Source: JBMOOG01 sp049324535 (GTDB lineage Bacteria > Pseudomonadota > Alphaproteobacteria > Rhodobacterales > Rhodobacteraceae). Taken from it: a stretch of DNA of 57,191 nt. Positions 7,793 to 15,948 of this stretch are shown in pieces. The stretch covers positions 1-57,191 of the forward strand of contig JBMOOG010000023.1 of the NCBI GenBank assembly GCA_049324535.1. The letters run 5' to 3'. Under the pieces are notes generated by a model. That model was not told where the DNA came from. It did not search any database and saw only the letters and a list, made by a program, of their open reading frames with translations. The stretch's first letter is position 1, and every line of letters begins with the position of its first letter. The position numbers were made by a program, and so were the translations under genes.

Positions 7793-7822
7793 TGTCCCGA
7801 TCCGGTCGCCGGGGTGGCTTTT
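7793..7822 (+). repeat. 30-nt intergenic element, copy B
   Basis: It starts TGTCCCGATCCGGTC and ends GGGGTGGCTTTT. It lies in the 101-nt gap between the ATPase and the next gene. See copies A (6289-6318) and C (2554-2583). Confidence 0.6.
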
Positions 7823-7873
7823 CCCCACTGACGCCGCTGCGCGTCCCATCCTCCAACTGAAAGGAGCCGCGCA

Positions 7874-8497
7874 ATGTCCGGACCCTGGAACGACTTCAAC
7901 TCCGCTCAATCCAACACCAACGTCATCCCGAAGGGCACGCTCGCCAAGGTGCGCCTGACACTCCGCCCGGGCGGCTTCGACGACCCCTCGCAGGGTTGGA
8001 CCGGCGGCTGGGCGCGCCGCGCTGCCACCGGCGCTGTCTATCTCGACGCCGAATACACGGTGCTCGAGGGACCATATGCCCGGCGCAAGGTCTGGTCGCT
8101 GATCGGCCTCTACAGCCCGAAGGGCCCGGATTGGGCCAACATGGGGCGCGGCCTGATCCGCGGCATCCTCAACTCCGCGCGCGGCGTGTCCGACAAGGAC
8201 AACTCGCCCGAGGCGCAGGCCCGCCGCCGCATCAGCGGGTTCGGCGATCTCGACGGCGTCGAGTTCGTCGCCCGCATCGACATCGGCACCGACACCAACG
8301 GCGAGGACAAGAACGAGATCCGCGCTGCCGTCACCCCCGACCATCGCGACTACGCCGCACTGATGGGCGCGGTCGCGCCGCAATTCACCGCCGCCCCGGC
8401 GCAGGGCCATGCCCCGCAGCAGCCCAACACGACCACCCAGCCCAGCCAGCCCGCGTCCGCCCCCGGCGCCGCCGGTCGGCCGAGCTGGGCGCAGTAA
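7874..8497 (+). CDS. Phage replication accessory protein, possible ssDNA-binding (207 aa)
   Basis: AAAGGAG precedes the ATG. Residues 1-150 form a compact, probably beta-rich domain (VIPKGTLAKVRLTLRPGG; AVYLDAEYTVLEGPYARRKV), and the rest is a Gln/Pro/Ala tail. A compact domain followed by a flexible tail is the layout of phage single-strand binding proteins and of DUF669-like proteins, which also sit between an AAA_24-type ATPase and a helicase. The assignment rests on layout and context, not on a diagnostic motif. Confidence 0.7.
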   Translation: MSGPWNDFNSAQSNTNVIPKGTLAKVRLTLRPGGFDDPSQGWTGGWARRAATGAVYLDAEYTVLEGPYARRKVWSLIGLYSPKGPDWANMGRGLIRGILNSARGVSDKDNSPEAQARRRISGFGDLDGVEFVARIDIGTDTNGEDKNEIRAAVTPDHRDYAALMGAVAPQFTAAPAQGHAPQQPNTTTQPSQPASAPGAAGRPSWAQ

Positions 8498-8511
8498 GGG
8501 GGAGACCGGCC

Positions 8512-10200
8512 ATGCGCCTGCGCCCCCGCCAGAAGACCTTCGTCGAGCGCAGCGTGGCTGCGCTCGCTTCCCGCGGCAACACGCTGGGCGTGGCGCCCAC
8601 CGGTGCGGGCAAGACCATCATGCTCTCGGCGGTCACCGGCGAGATGATCGGCGACGGCGCCAAGGCTTGCGTTCTGGCGCATCGTGACGAGCTGACGGCG
8701 CAGAACCGCGCCAAGTTCCAGCGCGTGGTGCCGGGCGTCGCCACCTCGGTCATCGATGCCACCGAGAAGTCCTGGGGTGGCCAGGTCGCCTTCGCCATGG
8801 TGCCGACGCTGGCGCGCGCCTCGAACCTCGCCGACATGCCGCGTCTCGACCTGCTGGTCGTGGATGAGGCGCATCATGCCGTCGCTGACAGCTACCGCCG
8901 CATCATCGACCGCGTGCGCGAGGCCAATCCAGACGCCCGCATCTTCGGGGTCACGGCGACGCCGAACCGGGGCGACAGGAAGGGCCTGCGCGAGGTCTTC
9001 GACAATGTCGCCGATCAGGTGCGGCTGGGCGAGCTTATTGCCTCGGGCCACTTGGTGCCGCCGCGCACCTTCGTCATCGACGTGGGCGTGCAGGACGAGC
9101 TGCGCTCGGTCCGCAAGACCATGTCGGATTTCGACATGGCGGAGGTGGCGGGCATCATGGACCGCGCCCCCGTCACCGACGAGGTGATCCGCCACTGGAA
9201 GGAAAAGGCGGGCGACCGGCAGACCGTGGTGTTCTGCTCCACCGTCGCGCACGCCGAACACGTCACCGACGCCTTCAGGGCGGCGGGCGTTTCCGCCGCG
9301 CTGATCCACGGCGATCTGGCGGCCGAGACCCGCAAGGCGATCCTAGCCGACTACGCGGCGGGGGACATCCGCATCGTGGTCAACGTGGCGGTGCTGACCG
9401 AGGGCTGGGACCATCCACCCACCTCTTGCGTCGTGCTGCTGCGGCCCAGTTCCTACAAGTCCACCATGATCCAGATGGTCGGGCGCGGTCTGCGCACCGT
9501 CGATCCCGAGGAACACCCCGGCATCGTGAAGACCGACTGCATTGTCCTCGACTTCGGCACCTCGAGCCTCATCCACGGCACATTGGAGCAGGATGTCGAT
9601 CTGGACGGCAAGACCGAGGCTGGTGACGCCCCGACGAAATCCTGCCCCGGCTGCGGCGCCGATATCCCGCTGGCCGCCACCGAATGCCCGCTCTGCGGTG
9701 AGGCGTTCCCGCGCGAGGATCTGGATGCGGGCGAAGCCGGGGGTGCCGCGCCGCTGTCGGGCTTCATGATGACGGAAATCGACCTGCTGAAGCGGTCCAG
9801 CTTCGCGTGGGTCGACCTCTACGGCACGGACGACGCGCTGATGGCCACGGGCTTCGCGGCCTGGGGCGGCATCTTCTGGCTGGACGGAGTCTGGTACGCC
9901 ATCGGCGGGGCCAAGGGCGAACGCCCGCATCTGTTGGGTGTCGGGGAGCGCACGGTCTGCCTCGCGCAGGCGGACGACTGGCTGAACACCCATGAGACCG
10001 ACGAGAGCGCCTTCAAGACCCGCTCCTGGCTGCGCCAGCCGCCCACGGAAAAGCAGCTGCAGTACCTGCCGCCCGAGTGCCGCCATGACTTCGGCCTGAC
10101 GCGCTACCGCGCCTCGGCGCTGATGACCTTCGGCTTCAACAAGCGCGCCATCCGCCAGCTGATCGACACGGCCGCCGGGCCCGAACGGAGGGCGGCATGA
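8512..10200 (+). CDS. Superfamily 2 DEAH helicase with zinc ribbon (562 aa)
   Basis: The start at MRLRPRQKTF follows GGGGGAG. Walker A is APTGAGKT (residues 28-35), DEAH is at 118-121, a C-terminal helicase half carries VVFCSTVAHAEHV and MVGRGLRT, and a zinc ribbon C-x2-C-x10-C-x2-C lies at about 378-395. The family unwinds or remodels DNA using ATP; in phages it is usually a replication or recombination helicase. A C-terminal region of about 150 residues after the zinc ribbon has no recognised domain. The longer open frame upstream overlaps the previous gene and is ignored. Confidence 0.92.
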   Translation: MRLRPRQKTFVERSVAALASRGNTLGVAPTGAGKTIMLSAVTGEMIGDGAKACVLAHRDELTAQNRAKFQRVVPGVATSVIDATEKSWGGQVAFAMVPTLARASNLADMPRLDLLVVDEAHHAVADSYRRIIDRVREANPDARIFGVTATPNRGDRKGLREVFDNVADQVRLGELIASGHLVPPRTFVIDVGVQDELRSVRKTMSDFDMAEVAGIMDRAPVTDEVIRHWKEKAGDRQTVVFCSTVAHAEHVTDAFRAAGVSAALIHGDLAAETRKAILADYAAGDIRIVVNVAVLTEGWDHPPTSCVVLLRPSSYKSTMIQMVGRGLRTVDPEEHPGIVKTDCIVLDFGTSSLIHGTLEQDVDLDGKTEAGDAPTKSCPGCGADIPLAATECPLCGEAFPREDLDAGEAGGAAPLSGFMMTEIDLLKRSSFAWVDLYGTDDALMATGFAAWGGIFWLDGVWYAIGGAKGERPHLLGVGERTVCLAQADDWLNTHETDESAFKTRSWLRQPPTEKQLQYLPPECRHDFGLTRYRASALMTFGFNKRAIRQLIDTAAGPERRAA

Positions 10201-10203
10201 CTC

Positions 10204-10614
10204 ATGTCCACATCCACCCCCATCACGGCCGAGGACCGGCGGCGGCTCTGGCATCCGCGTGGGACGCTCTGTGCTGTCTGCCGGCAACCCACCCGTGGTT
10301 TTGGCTGGTTCGATCCGCACCGGTCGAAGCAGCCCCGGCCCTCGGTCTGGTTCTGCTCGATGCCCTGCCAGTCCTTCTGGACGCGCTTGGCGCGGGAGCG
10401 TTTCGCCATGGTTGACCTGACCGAGGAGGAGCGCGCCGCGATCACCGCCACCATGAAGCGCGTGGCGCTGCTGATGGACGAGATCGGCTGGGCCACCCCG
10501 CTCGGCGAACTGACCGAGGCGCAGGTGCGCGCGCTGATCGAGGAAGCCGTCGAGGGCTTCCGCGAGGCCATGTCCGACATCGCCCGGGCGCAGACGCCGG
10601 AGGTGCCGTTTTGA
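10204..10614 (+). CDS. Zinc-binding phage protein, DUF6511-like (136 aa)
   Basis: N-terminal residues hold C-x2-C (GTLCAVCRQPTRGFGW) and a second pair (VWFCSMPCQSFW), which together form a treble-clef type zinc site. The second half is helical and acidic. I associate this layout with DUF6511 proteins of alphaproteobacterial prophages, from memory. It begins 3 nt after the helicase and overlaps the next gene by 4 nt. Role unknown. Confidence 0.7.
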   Translation: MSTSTPITAEDRRRLWHPRGTLCAVCRQPTRGFGWFDPHRSKQPRPSVWFCSMPCQSFWTRLARERFAMVDLTEEERAAITATMKRVALLMDEIGWATPLGELTEAQVRALIEEAVEGFREAMSDIARAQTPEVPF

Positions 10615-11012
10615 CCAAGCTCTGCACGAAATGCGGCGTCGAGAAGGACGTCTGCGAGTTCGGACGCCGACGGCTCAGCCCCGATGGTCGGCAGACCTGG
10701 TGCCGCGACTGCCGCCGGGAATACCAGCGCGCCTACGCGCAGAAATTCAGGAACCCCGAGAAGCATCGGGAGGCGCAGCGTCGCTATCGCCTGCGCCACG
10801 CCGAGAAATATCGGGCCCACAGCATCGTCAGGCGTGCCGTCAAGGCTTGTCGGATCGTCGTGCCGGTCTGGTGTCAGCGATGTGGCTGCGTGACCGACCT
10901 CGAAGCGCATCACCACGACTATGACGCGCCGCTCTCGGTCGAATGGCTCTGCTCGACCTGCCACGGGCTCGCCCACCGCAGCTACGAGGGAGGCCAGCAT
11001 GCTGGACTATAA
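10611..11012 (+). CDS. HNH-like zinc-finger protein (133 aa)
   Basis: Two N-terminal C-x2-C pairs (LCTKCGVEKD; WCRDCRREYQ) are followed by a basic helix, then C-x2-C (WCQRCGC), EAHHHDYDAPLSVEWLCSTC and HGLAH. The histidine-rich segment between cysteine pairs matches the beta-beta-alpha metal core of HNH nucleases, and related phage proteins are often annotated as such. A nuclease or structural zinc role is possible. It overlaps its neighbours on both sides, in line with a single operon. Confidence 0.7.
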   Translation: MTKLCTKCGVEKDVCEFGRRRLSPDGRQTWCRDCRREYQRAYAQKFRNPEKHREAQRRYRLRHAEKYRAHSIVRRAVKACRIVVPVWCQRCGCVTDLEAHHHDYDAPLSVEWLCSTCHGLAHRSYEGGQHAGL

Positions 11013-11766
11013 CCGCCGCCCCAGCTTCGCCGACCGGGTCAACGCCGCCGTCGATCGGGCGCTGACCGCCGATCAGACGACGCAGCCGCCGCGCGACTAT
11101 CTCGGCGGCTCGCGCCTCGGCCATGCCTGCGAACGCGCCCTGCAGTTCGAGTTCACGGCGACGCCGAAGGACGAAGGCCAGGACTTCAGCGGCCAGTCGC
11201 TGCGCATTTTCGCCATCGGCCACGCGCTCGAGGATCTGGCCGTCGCTTGGCTGCGCGGCGCGGGCTTCGACCTCTACACCCGGAAGGGCAACCGTCCCGA
11301 TGGCGGCCAGTTCGGCTTCTCGGTCGCGGGCGGGCGCATCCGCGGTCATGTCGACGGGATCGTCGCCGCCGGGCCCGAAGGCTTCGGTCTGGCCGTTCCC
11401 GCGCTCTGGGAATGCAAGACGATGAACGCGAAGAACTGGCGCGCTTGCGTGAAGGACGGCGTGACCAAGTCCAAGCCGGTCTACGCCGCCCAGATCGCGG
11501 TCTATCAGGCCTACATGGAAGCGAGCGTGCCAGGTATCAGCGCCGCGCCCGCCGTGTTCACCGCGATCAACAAGGACACCGCCGAGCTTCACCATGAGCT
11601 GGTGCCCTTCGACGCCGATCTCGCGCAGCGCATGTCCGACCGGGGCGTGCGGATCCTGCAGGCGACCGATGCGGGCGAGCTTCTGCCGCGCGTCGCCACC
11701 ACGCCCGACTTCTTCGAATGCCGCTTCTGCCCGTGGTCCGAGCGCTGCTGGAGGCTGTCGGCATGA
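10999..11766 (+). CDS. PD-(D/E)XK nuclease, Cas4/RecB-like (255 aa)
   Basis: The start at MLDYNRRPSF is preceded by GAGGGAGG. The nuclease core reads GHVDGI near residue 116 and WECKT with E138-x-K140, the acidic pair and lysine of the PD-(D/E)XK fold. The C-terminal CRFCPWSERC forms a cysteine cluster as in Cas4 and AddB-type exonucleases, where it holds an iron-sulfur cluster. In phages this type acts in recombination or end resection beside a helicase and primase. It overlaps the primase start by 4 nt. Confidence 0.85.
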   Translation: MLDYNRRPSFADRVNAAVDRALTADQTTQPPRDYLGGSRLGHACERALQFEFTATPKDEGQDFSGQSLRIFAIGHALEDLAVAWLRGAGFDLYTRKGNRPDGGQFGFSVAGGRIRGHVDGIVAAGPEGFGLAVPALWECKTMNAKNWRACVKDGVTKSKPVYAAQIAVYQAYMEASVPGISAAPAVFTAINKDTAELHHELVPFDADLAQRMSDRGVRILQATDAGELLPRVATTPDFFECRFCPWSERCWRLSA

Positions 11767-14084
11767 GCGACGACGGCATCCTGCATTTCAATCCGTGGAT
11801 GGACTTCAACGACGGGCCACCGTCCGAGAACCCCTTCGGCTACGACCCCGACCCCGAGCAGATCGCCGTCTTTCTCGACACCGTGTTCAGCTGGTGCGAG
11901 GGGCTGATCCCGCTCCGCGGCTTCGTCGACAAGGGTCAGGGCCGGGACGGCAAGCCGCACAACATCTGGATCCCCGCCGACGACACCGCGCCCGGCAAGC
12001 TCGCGACCTTCGCCGCGTGGGCGAACCGCGAGGGCGCGGCCGTGTATGTCATCCCCGGCACGGTGGAGGAACAGGGCCAGGCCCGCGCCGCCGACGTGCT
12101 GCAGATGCAGGCCATCGTTGTCGATCTCGACGCGGGCGACATCCCGGCCAAGCTCGACCATGTCACCCGCCACCTCGGCCCGCCCACGCTGATCATCGAG
12201 AGCGGTGGGCGCACGCCCGAGGGTGCGGCCAAGCTCCATGTCTGGTGGAAACTGACCGAGCCCGCCGAGGGCGAGGATCTGGCCACCCTCTGCCGTCTGC
12301 GCGGCGAGATCGCCGTGAAGGTCGGCGGCGACACGCATTTCCGCTCGGCGCACCAGCCGATCCGGGTGCCCGGCACGGTCTATCACAAGCACGGTCATCA
12401 ACGCCTCGTGCAGATCCGCGAACATCGCGACGTCGAGGTGGACCTTGCGGATTTCGCCGACAAGGTCGCCGAGATGCCGCCGCTGCCAGGCGTGGGCTTC
12501 GCCAGCGACGCTGCCGCACCGACCGCGAAGCCCGGCATCGACGCGGTACTCACCACGCCGGTGCGCGAAGGCGCGGTCGACGACTGGTCCCGGTTCCAGG
12601 GGGCCAGCGCCGCCATCGGCCACTACGTGCGCCTGGTGCACGAGGGCCGCCTCGACCCGTTCGCGGGCTGGGAGGCGATCTGCGGCTACAACGCCGCCAT
12701 GCTGCGCCCGTCCTGGCCGCTCGATCGGCTGATGGCAGAGTCCGAACGCCTCTGGGCGCTGCATGTGAAGCGCAACGGCCCGCCGCTCCTGCGCGCGGCC
12801 CATGTCGATGCCCCGGCCAGCCCGCTGCCGACATTCAGCCTCGGCGCGCTGCTCGACGACACCAGTCCGATGCCCGAGGACATCATCGGCCCCCGCGTGC
12901 TGACCCCGGGCGGGCTCTTGGTGCTGGGCGGCGCGCCCAAGGTCGGCAAGAGCGACTTCCTGATCTCCTGGCTCGTCCACATGGCGGCGGGTGTACCGTT
13001 CCTCGGCTTCACGCCGCCGCGGCCGCTGCGCGTGTTCTACCTTCAGGCCGAGATCCAGTATCACTATCTGCGCGAGCGCATGCAGCAGATCGCGCTGCCC
13101 GCCGCCGTGATCGCGGCCGCGCGCGACACCTTCATCGCCACCCCGAAACTGAAGCTGCTGCTTGACGCGGAGGGCGTCGCGCGCGTGGCCGAGGCGATCC
13201 GGGCGGCATTCCCCGACGCGCCGCCCGACATCATCGTCATCGACCCCATCCGCAATCTCTTCGACGGCGGACCCGAGGGGGGCGGCGAGAACGACAACAC
13301 CGCCATGATGTTCTTCCTGAAGGACCGGGTCGAGCTCCTGCGCGAGGCGATCAATCCGGACGCGGGCGTCATCCTCGCCCACCACACCCGCAAGGCCAGC
13401 AAGCACCAGGTCAAGGACGATCCCTTCCTCGCGCTCTCCGGCGCAAGCGCGCTGCGCGGCTTCTATACCTCGGGTCTGCTCATGCACCGCCCCGACGAGG
13501 ACAGCAGTGTCCGCAGGCTGGAGATCGAACTGCGGAACGGACCCGCGCTGCCGGGCAAGCTCATCGACAAGGTGAAGGGCGAGTGGGTCGAGCTGAACCC
13601 GCTGAACGAGCGCCTGGTGCGCAAGGAGGTCGGCGCCAAACTCGATGCCGAGCGGCTGCGCAAGCATGATGTCATCCTTGGCATGCTGCTGGATGAGGCG
13701 GCGGGCGAGCGCCTCTACACCGCCATGCAGTTCGCCGAGACCTTCGAGAACCGGGGCGGTCTGGGCAGCAAGCACACGATCCGCGAGCGCCTCAGCGTGC
13801 TGGCGACCAAGGGCTTCGTGAAGTTCCTGCGCGACCCCTCGGGGTTCGGCTTCCCCGTCACCCGGTCGCGGTTCGGCTACCTCTGCGTCGAGGGGATGCA
13901 GTTCGGCGCGCCCGTCGAGGAGGTCGATCCGGACACCGGCGAGGTCACCACAACCGCCCGTCCGGTCCTGCCCAGCCACTTCAAATGCCCCCAATCCGGG
14001 CTCTGCCTGCAGGTCGAAAACCCCGCCGTCTGGGTCTACCCGGAGGGGCTGGAGGACGACCTCACTCATATGAGTGAGGCCTGA
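11763..14084 (+). CDS. RepA-type primase-helicase (773 aa)
   Basis: The start at MSDDGILHFN overlaps the nuclease stop by 4 nt. The N-terminal half resembles RepB-like primases (IVVDLDAGDIPAK, LHVWWKLTEP, HQPIRVPGTVYHK). A RecA-fold hexameric helicase follows, with Walker A GAPKVGKSD near residue 389 and Walker B IIVIDP near 489. The last 150 residues are a winged-helix-like tail. It should open and prime DNA at the phage origin. The last codons lie in a 20-bp palindrome (14060-14079), which makes the end of this gene also a candidate regulatory or origin site. Confidence 0.88.
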   Translation: MSDDGILHFNPWMDFNDGPPSENPFGYDPDPEQIAVFLDTVFSWCEGLIPLRGFVDKGQGRDGKPHNIWIPADDTAPGKLATFAAWANREGAAVYVIPGTVEEQGQARAADVLQMQAIVVDLDAGDIPAKLDHVTRHLGPPTLIIESGGRTPEGAAKLHVWWKLTEPAEGEDLATLCRLRGEIAVKVGGDTHFRSAHQPIRVPGTVYHKHGHQRLVQIREHRDVEVDLADFADKVAEMPPLPGVGFASDAAAPTAKPGIDAVLTTPVREGAVDDWSRFQGASAAIGHYVRLVHEGRLDPFAGWEAICGYNAAMLRPSWPLDRLMAESERLWALHVKRNGPPLLRAAHVDAPASPLPTFSLGALLDDTSPMPEDIIGPRVLTPGGLLVLGGAPKVGKSDFLISWLVHMAAGVPFLGFTPPRPLRVFYLQAEIQYHYLRERMQQIALPAAVIAAARDTFIATPKLKLLLDAEGVARVAEAIRAAFPDAPPDIIVIDPIRNLFDGGPEGGGENDNTAMMFFLKDRVELLREAINPDAGVILAHHTRKASKHQVKDDPFLALSGASALRGFYTSGLLMHRPDEDSSVRRLEIELRNGPALPGKLIDKVKGEWVELNPLNERLVRKEVGAKLDAERLRKHDVILGMLLDEAAGERLYTAMQFAETFENRGGLGSKHTIRERLSVLATKGFVKFLRDPSGFGFPVTRSRFGYLCVEGMQFGAPVEEVDPDTGEVTTTARPVLPSHFKCPQSGLCLQVENPAVWVYPEGLEDDLTHMSEA
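14060..14079. repeat. 20-bp perfect palindrome at the primase 3' end
   Basis: CCTCACTCAT is followed directly by its reverse complement ATGAGTGAGG. The core ACTCATATGA recurs exactly 20 bp further on (14084-14093). The site spans the last coding residues (LTHMSE), which is unusual for a protein terminus, and precedes a 340-nt gap. Confidence 0.6.
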
Positions 14085-14424
14085 CTCATATGACAGCGCC
14101 AACTGTGCACTCAACGAAATCAACGGGTTACGGGCAAATAAGAGTCAGGTCCCTAACTCATGCCCGAAGACTTCATGACGTCTTATTCCGCAATGATTTC
14201 AGCCACTTGTCCTCTCCGGAACAGTTAGGTGTCAAACCCCCATACTACGTATGGGATGGCCACCCCACAGGGTTGGCCACTCCTCCCGTACGTCCGGGGC
14301 AGCCGCGCGCGCCGCCGTGACGCTCCCTTGCGCTTTCCGATCCGACGACGGCGGCCCCGTACCGCCAAGCACCAGGTCGCCGTCGTCTTCCACCACCACA
14401 GGCCACCGGCAAAGGAGACCCATC
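14085..14424. other. 340-nt noncoding gap with palindromes
   Basis: No convincing gene is present. The first 150 nt are clearly lower in GC than their surroundings. A perfect hairpin, CCCATAC-TAC-GTATGGG, lies at 14239-14255, followed by two copies of TGGCCA (14257-14262, 14274-14279). Together with the palindrome at 14060-14079 this could be a replication origin, an operator region or a terminator set; it lies directly after the primase-helicase. An AAAGGAG ribosome site ends the gap. Confidence 0.5.
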
Positions 14425-14964
14425 ATGGCTCAGCCGACTCTGATCCCGAATTGCGACGGCGCAAGGTTTGAATCGCTGCCGCTCGACACGCCCCGCAACC
14501 GCTGCATCCTCGCGCTCGACCTCGGCACCTCGACCGGCTGGGCGATCCGCGGCCATGACGGCCTGATCACCAGCGGCACCGTCTCGCTGCGTCCCGGCCG
14601 CTTCGACGGCGGCGGCATGCGATACCTGCGCTTCACCAACTGGCTGACCGAGATCCACCGGCTCTCCGGGCCCGTCGCCGCCATCTGGTTCGAGGAGGTG
14701 CGCCGCCACGCGGGCACCGATGCGAGCCACATCTACGGCGGGCTCATGGCCACGCTGACCGCATGGGCGGAACTGCGCGGCGTGCCCTACGAGGGCGTCC
14801 CGGTCGGCACGATCAAGCGCCACGCCTCGGGCAAGGGCAACGCCGACAAGGCCGCGATGATCGCCGCCGTCCGCGCCCGCGGCTTCAGTCCCGCCGACGA
14901 CAACGAGGCCGACGCCATCGCCATCCTGCTCTGGGCGATCGAGACGAAGGGAGGTGTCGCATGA
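14425..14964 (+). CDS. RuvC-like Holliday junction resolvase (179 aa)
   Basis: RNase H-fold protein: D32 in ILALDLGTSTGWA opens the first strand, a glutamate lies in IWFEEV near residue 90, and the C-terminal DDNEADA supplies further acidic residues. This is the four-acid RuvC active site that cuts four-way junctions with metal ions. The start is set by AAAGGAG eight nucleotides before MAQPTLIPN. It overlaps the next gene by 4 nt. Expected role: resolving branched replication or recombination DNA before packaging. Confidence 0.85.
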   Translation: MAQPTLIPNCDGARFESLPLDTPRNRCILALDLGTSTGWAIRGHDGLITSGTVSLRPGRFDGGGMRYLRFTNWLTEIHRLSGPVAAIWFEEVRRHAGTDASHIYGGLMATLTAWAELRGVPYEGVPVGTIKRHASGKGNADKAAMIAAVRARGFSPADDNEADAIAILLWAIETKGGVA

Positions 14965-15161
14965 GATGGCATCCTCACGGTTACGGCGGTCGCCGCCGGG
15001 ATCCCGAACAGGTCAAGCGCGAGGGCTGGCAGGAACAGGGCGTCCTCGCGGTCTCCGCCGATGACGACCGCCTCACCTGGCCCGAGCGTGAACTGGTCCG
15101 CCAGCTGGGCGAGAAGCTCTACGGCCCGCGCCCTTCCGACAGGGAGGCGCGCCATGGCTGA
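14961..15161 (+). CDS. Small hypothetical protein (66 aa)
   Basis: A basic N-terminus (MRWHPHGYGGRRRDPEQVK) leads into an acidic, helical second half (TWPERELVRQLGEKLYG). It is coupled to its neighbours by a 4-nt overlap with the RuvC-like gene and an 8-nt overlap with the next one, and GGGAGG lies close upstream of its start. No family recognised. Confidence 0.65.
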   Translation: MRWHPHGYGGRRRDPEQVKREGWQEQGVLAVSADDDRLTWPERELVRQLGEKLYGPRPSDREARHG

Positions 15162-15534
15162 TCGCGAATGGACCGCCGACTGCGTCGCCGATCATTTCGA
15201 TGAGGCGTTCCGAACCCTGCGCAAGCTGCCGCCGGTGAAGGCGCAGGGCTACTTCAACACCTGGCCCGACATCGTGCGCACCAGCCGCGAGATTGCGGCG
15301 ATGGAGCCGCAGCCGATGCGGGTCTGGCCCTCGGCCGCCGCGATCACCCGGCTCGAGCAGACCTTCGATTGGGTGCTCTGGATCGAGGAGGCGGAGCGCA
15401 AGCTGGTCTGGTCGCGCGCGGCCCGTGTGCCGTGGAAGCAGATCAGCGGGGAACTCGGCTGCGACCGCACGACCGCGTGGCGTCGCTGGCAGCTGGCGCT
15501 GACCAAGATCGCCGCGCGCCTGAATGCGCAGTGA
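15154..15534 (+). CDS. DUF6362-like HTH protein (126 aa)
   Basis: Starts MADREWTADCV after AGGGAGGC. The C-terminal third holds a helix-turn-helix, AARVPWKQISGELGCDRTTA followed by WRRWQLALTKIA, typical of small phage proteins of the DUF6362 type (recalled, not searched). It may control late genes or the methyltransferase genes downstream. It ends the early block; a 414-nt gap follows. Confidence 0.7.
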   Translation: MADREWTADCVADHFDEAFRTLRKLPPVKAQGYFNTWPDIVRTSREIAAMEPQPMRVWPSAAAITRLEQTFDWVLWIEEAERKLVWSRAARVPWKQISGELGCDRTTAWRRWQLALTKIAARLNAQ

Positions 15535-15541
15535 CTCCAAT

Positions 15542-15553
15542 GTGTTGCAACAC
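15542..15553. promoter_or_regulatory. 12-bp palindrome GTGTTGCAACAC
   Basis: A perfect palindrome 8 nt after the HTH gene stop, followed by a run of five T. It could be an operator for the HTH protein just upstream. Confidence 0.4.
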
Positions 15554-15602
15554 TTTTTCCTTCGACATCTGCAACATGATCGTGCTATTCCGAAGGCAAG
15601 AT

Positions 15603-15637
15603 GGGGAGAGTGCGCTGGAAAGCTCGCTCTCCCCTTT
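15603..15637 (+). terminator. Terminator-like hairpin
   Basis: GGGGAGAG (15603-15610) pairs with CTCTCCCC (15627-15634) across a 16-nt loop, followed by TTT. The short T run makes it a weak intrinsic terminator or an attenuator. Confidence 0.4.
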
Positions 15638-15948
15638 GCGTTGACGGGGGCCTTCTGGACCCCGGTATCCAGCGAGGGTCCGGCCGGGGTCCAGCCCACG
15701 GCAGTTTCCGGTTCCTTCCTGGCGATATTCGTATGCTGGCGGGCGAAGCGCGGGACATCGCCAGCGACAGGGCCGGATTTTTGGGAAGCCACCGGGAAAC
15801 CGGATCCACCTGACCCCGCGCACACCCCAATGAACGCTGGCCCTTGGGCCGGACACCCCGGACGCCACTGGACCCCTCGTGGAGTCCAGACCGGCATCCG
15901 GAGTCCGGAAGCCACCGGCATCCACCCGACCGAGGAACCTTGCCCACC

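Larger units (their letters stand above)
15535..15948. other. 414-nt gap rich in inverted repeats
   Basis: No convincing gene; a 70-codon frame at 15601-15813 has no ribosome site or recognisable content. The gap holds a 12-bp palindrome (15542-15553), a terminator-like hairpin (15603-15637), and a perfect 9-bp inverted repeat, CTGGACCCC (15655-15663) with GGGGTCCAG (15686-15694). Further GGTCC- and GTCCAG-type words recur up to 15900. It separates the replication genes from the methyltransferases and probably carries a terminator and a new promoter or operator. Confidence 0.55.

Noticed and set aside
11589..14123. 844-codon open frame on the minus strand
   Set aside because: It lies fully opposite the primase-helicase gene, has low-complexity Arg/Ala/Gly content and no ribosome site; it is a GC-rich shadow frame.
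15601..15813. 70-codon plus-strand frame in the gap before the methyltransferases
   Set aside because: No ribosome site, overlaps the hairpins, and content is not protein-like.
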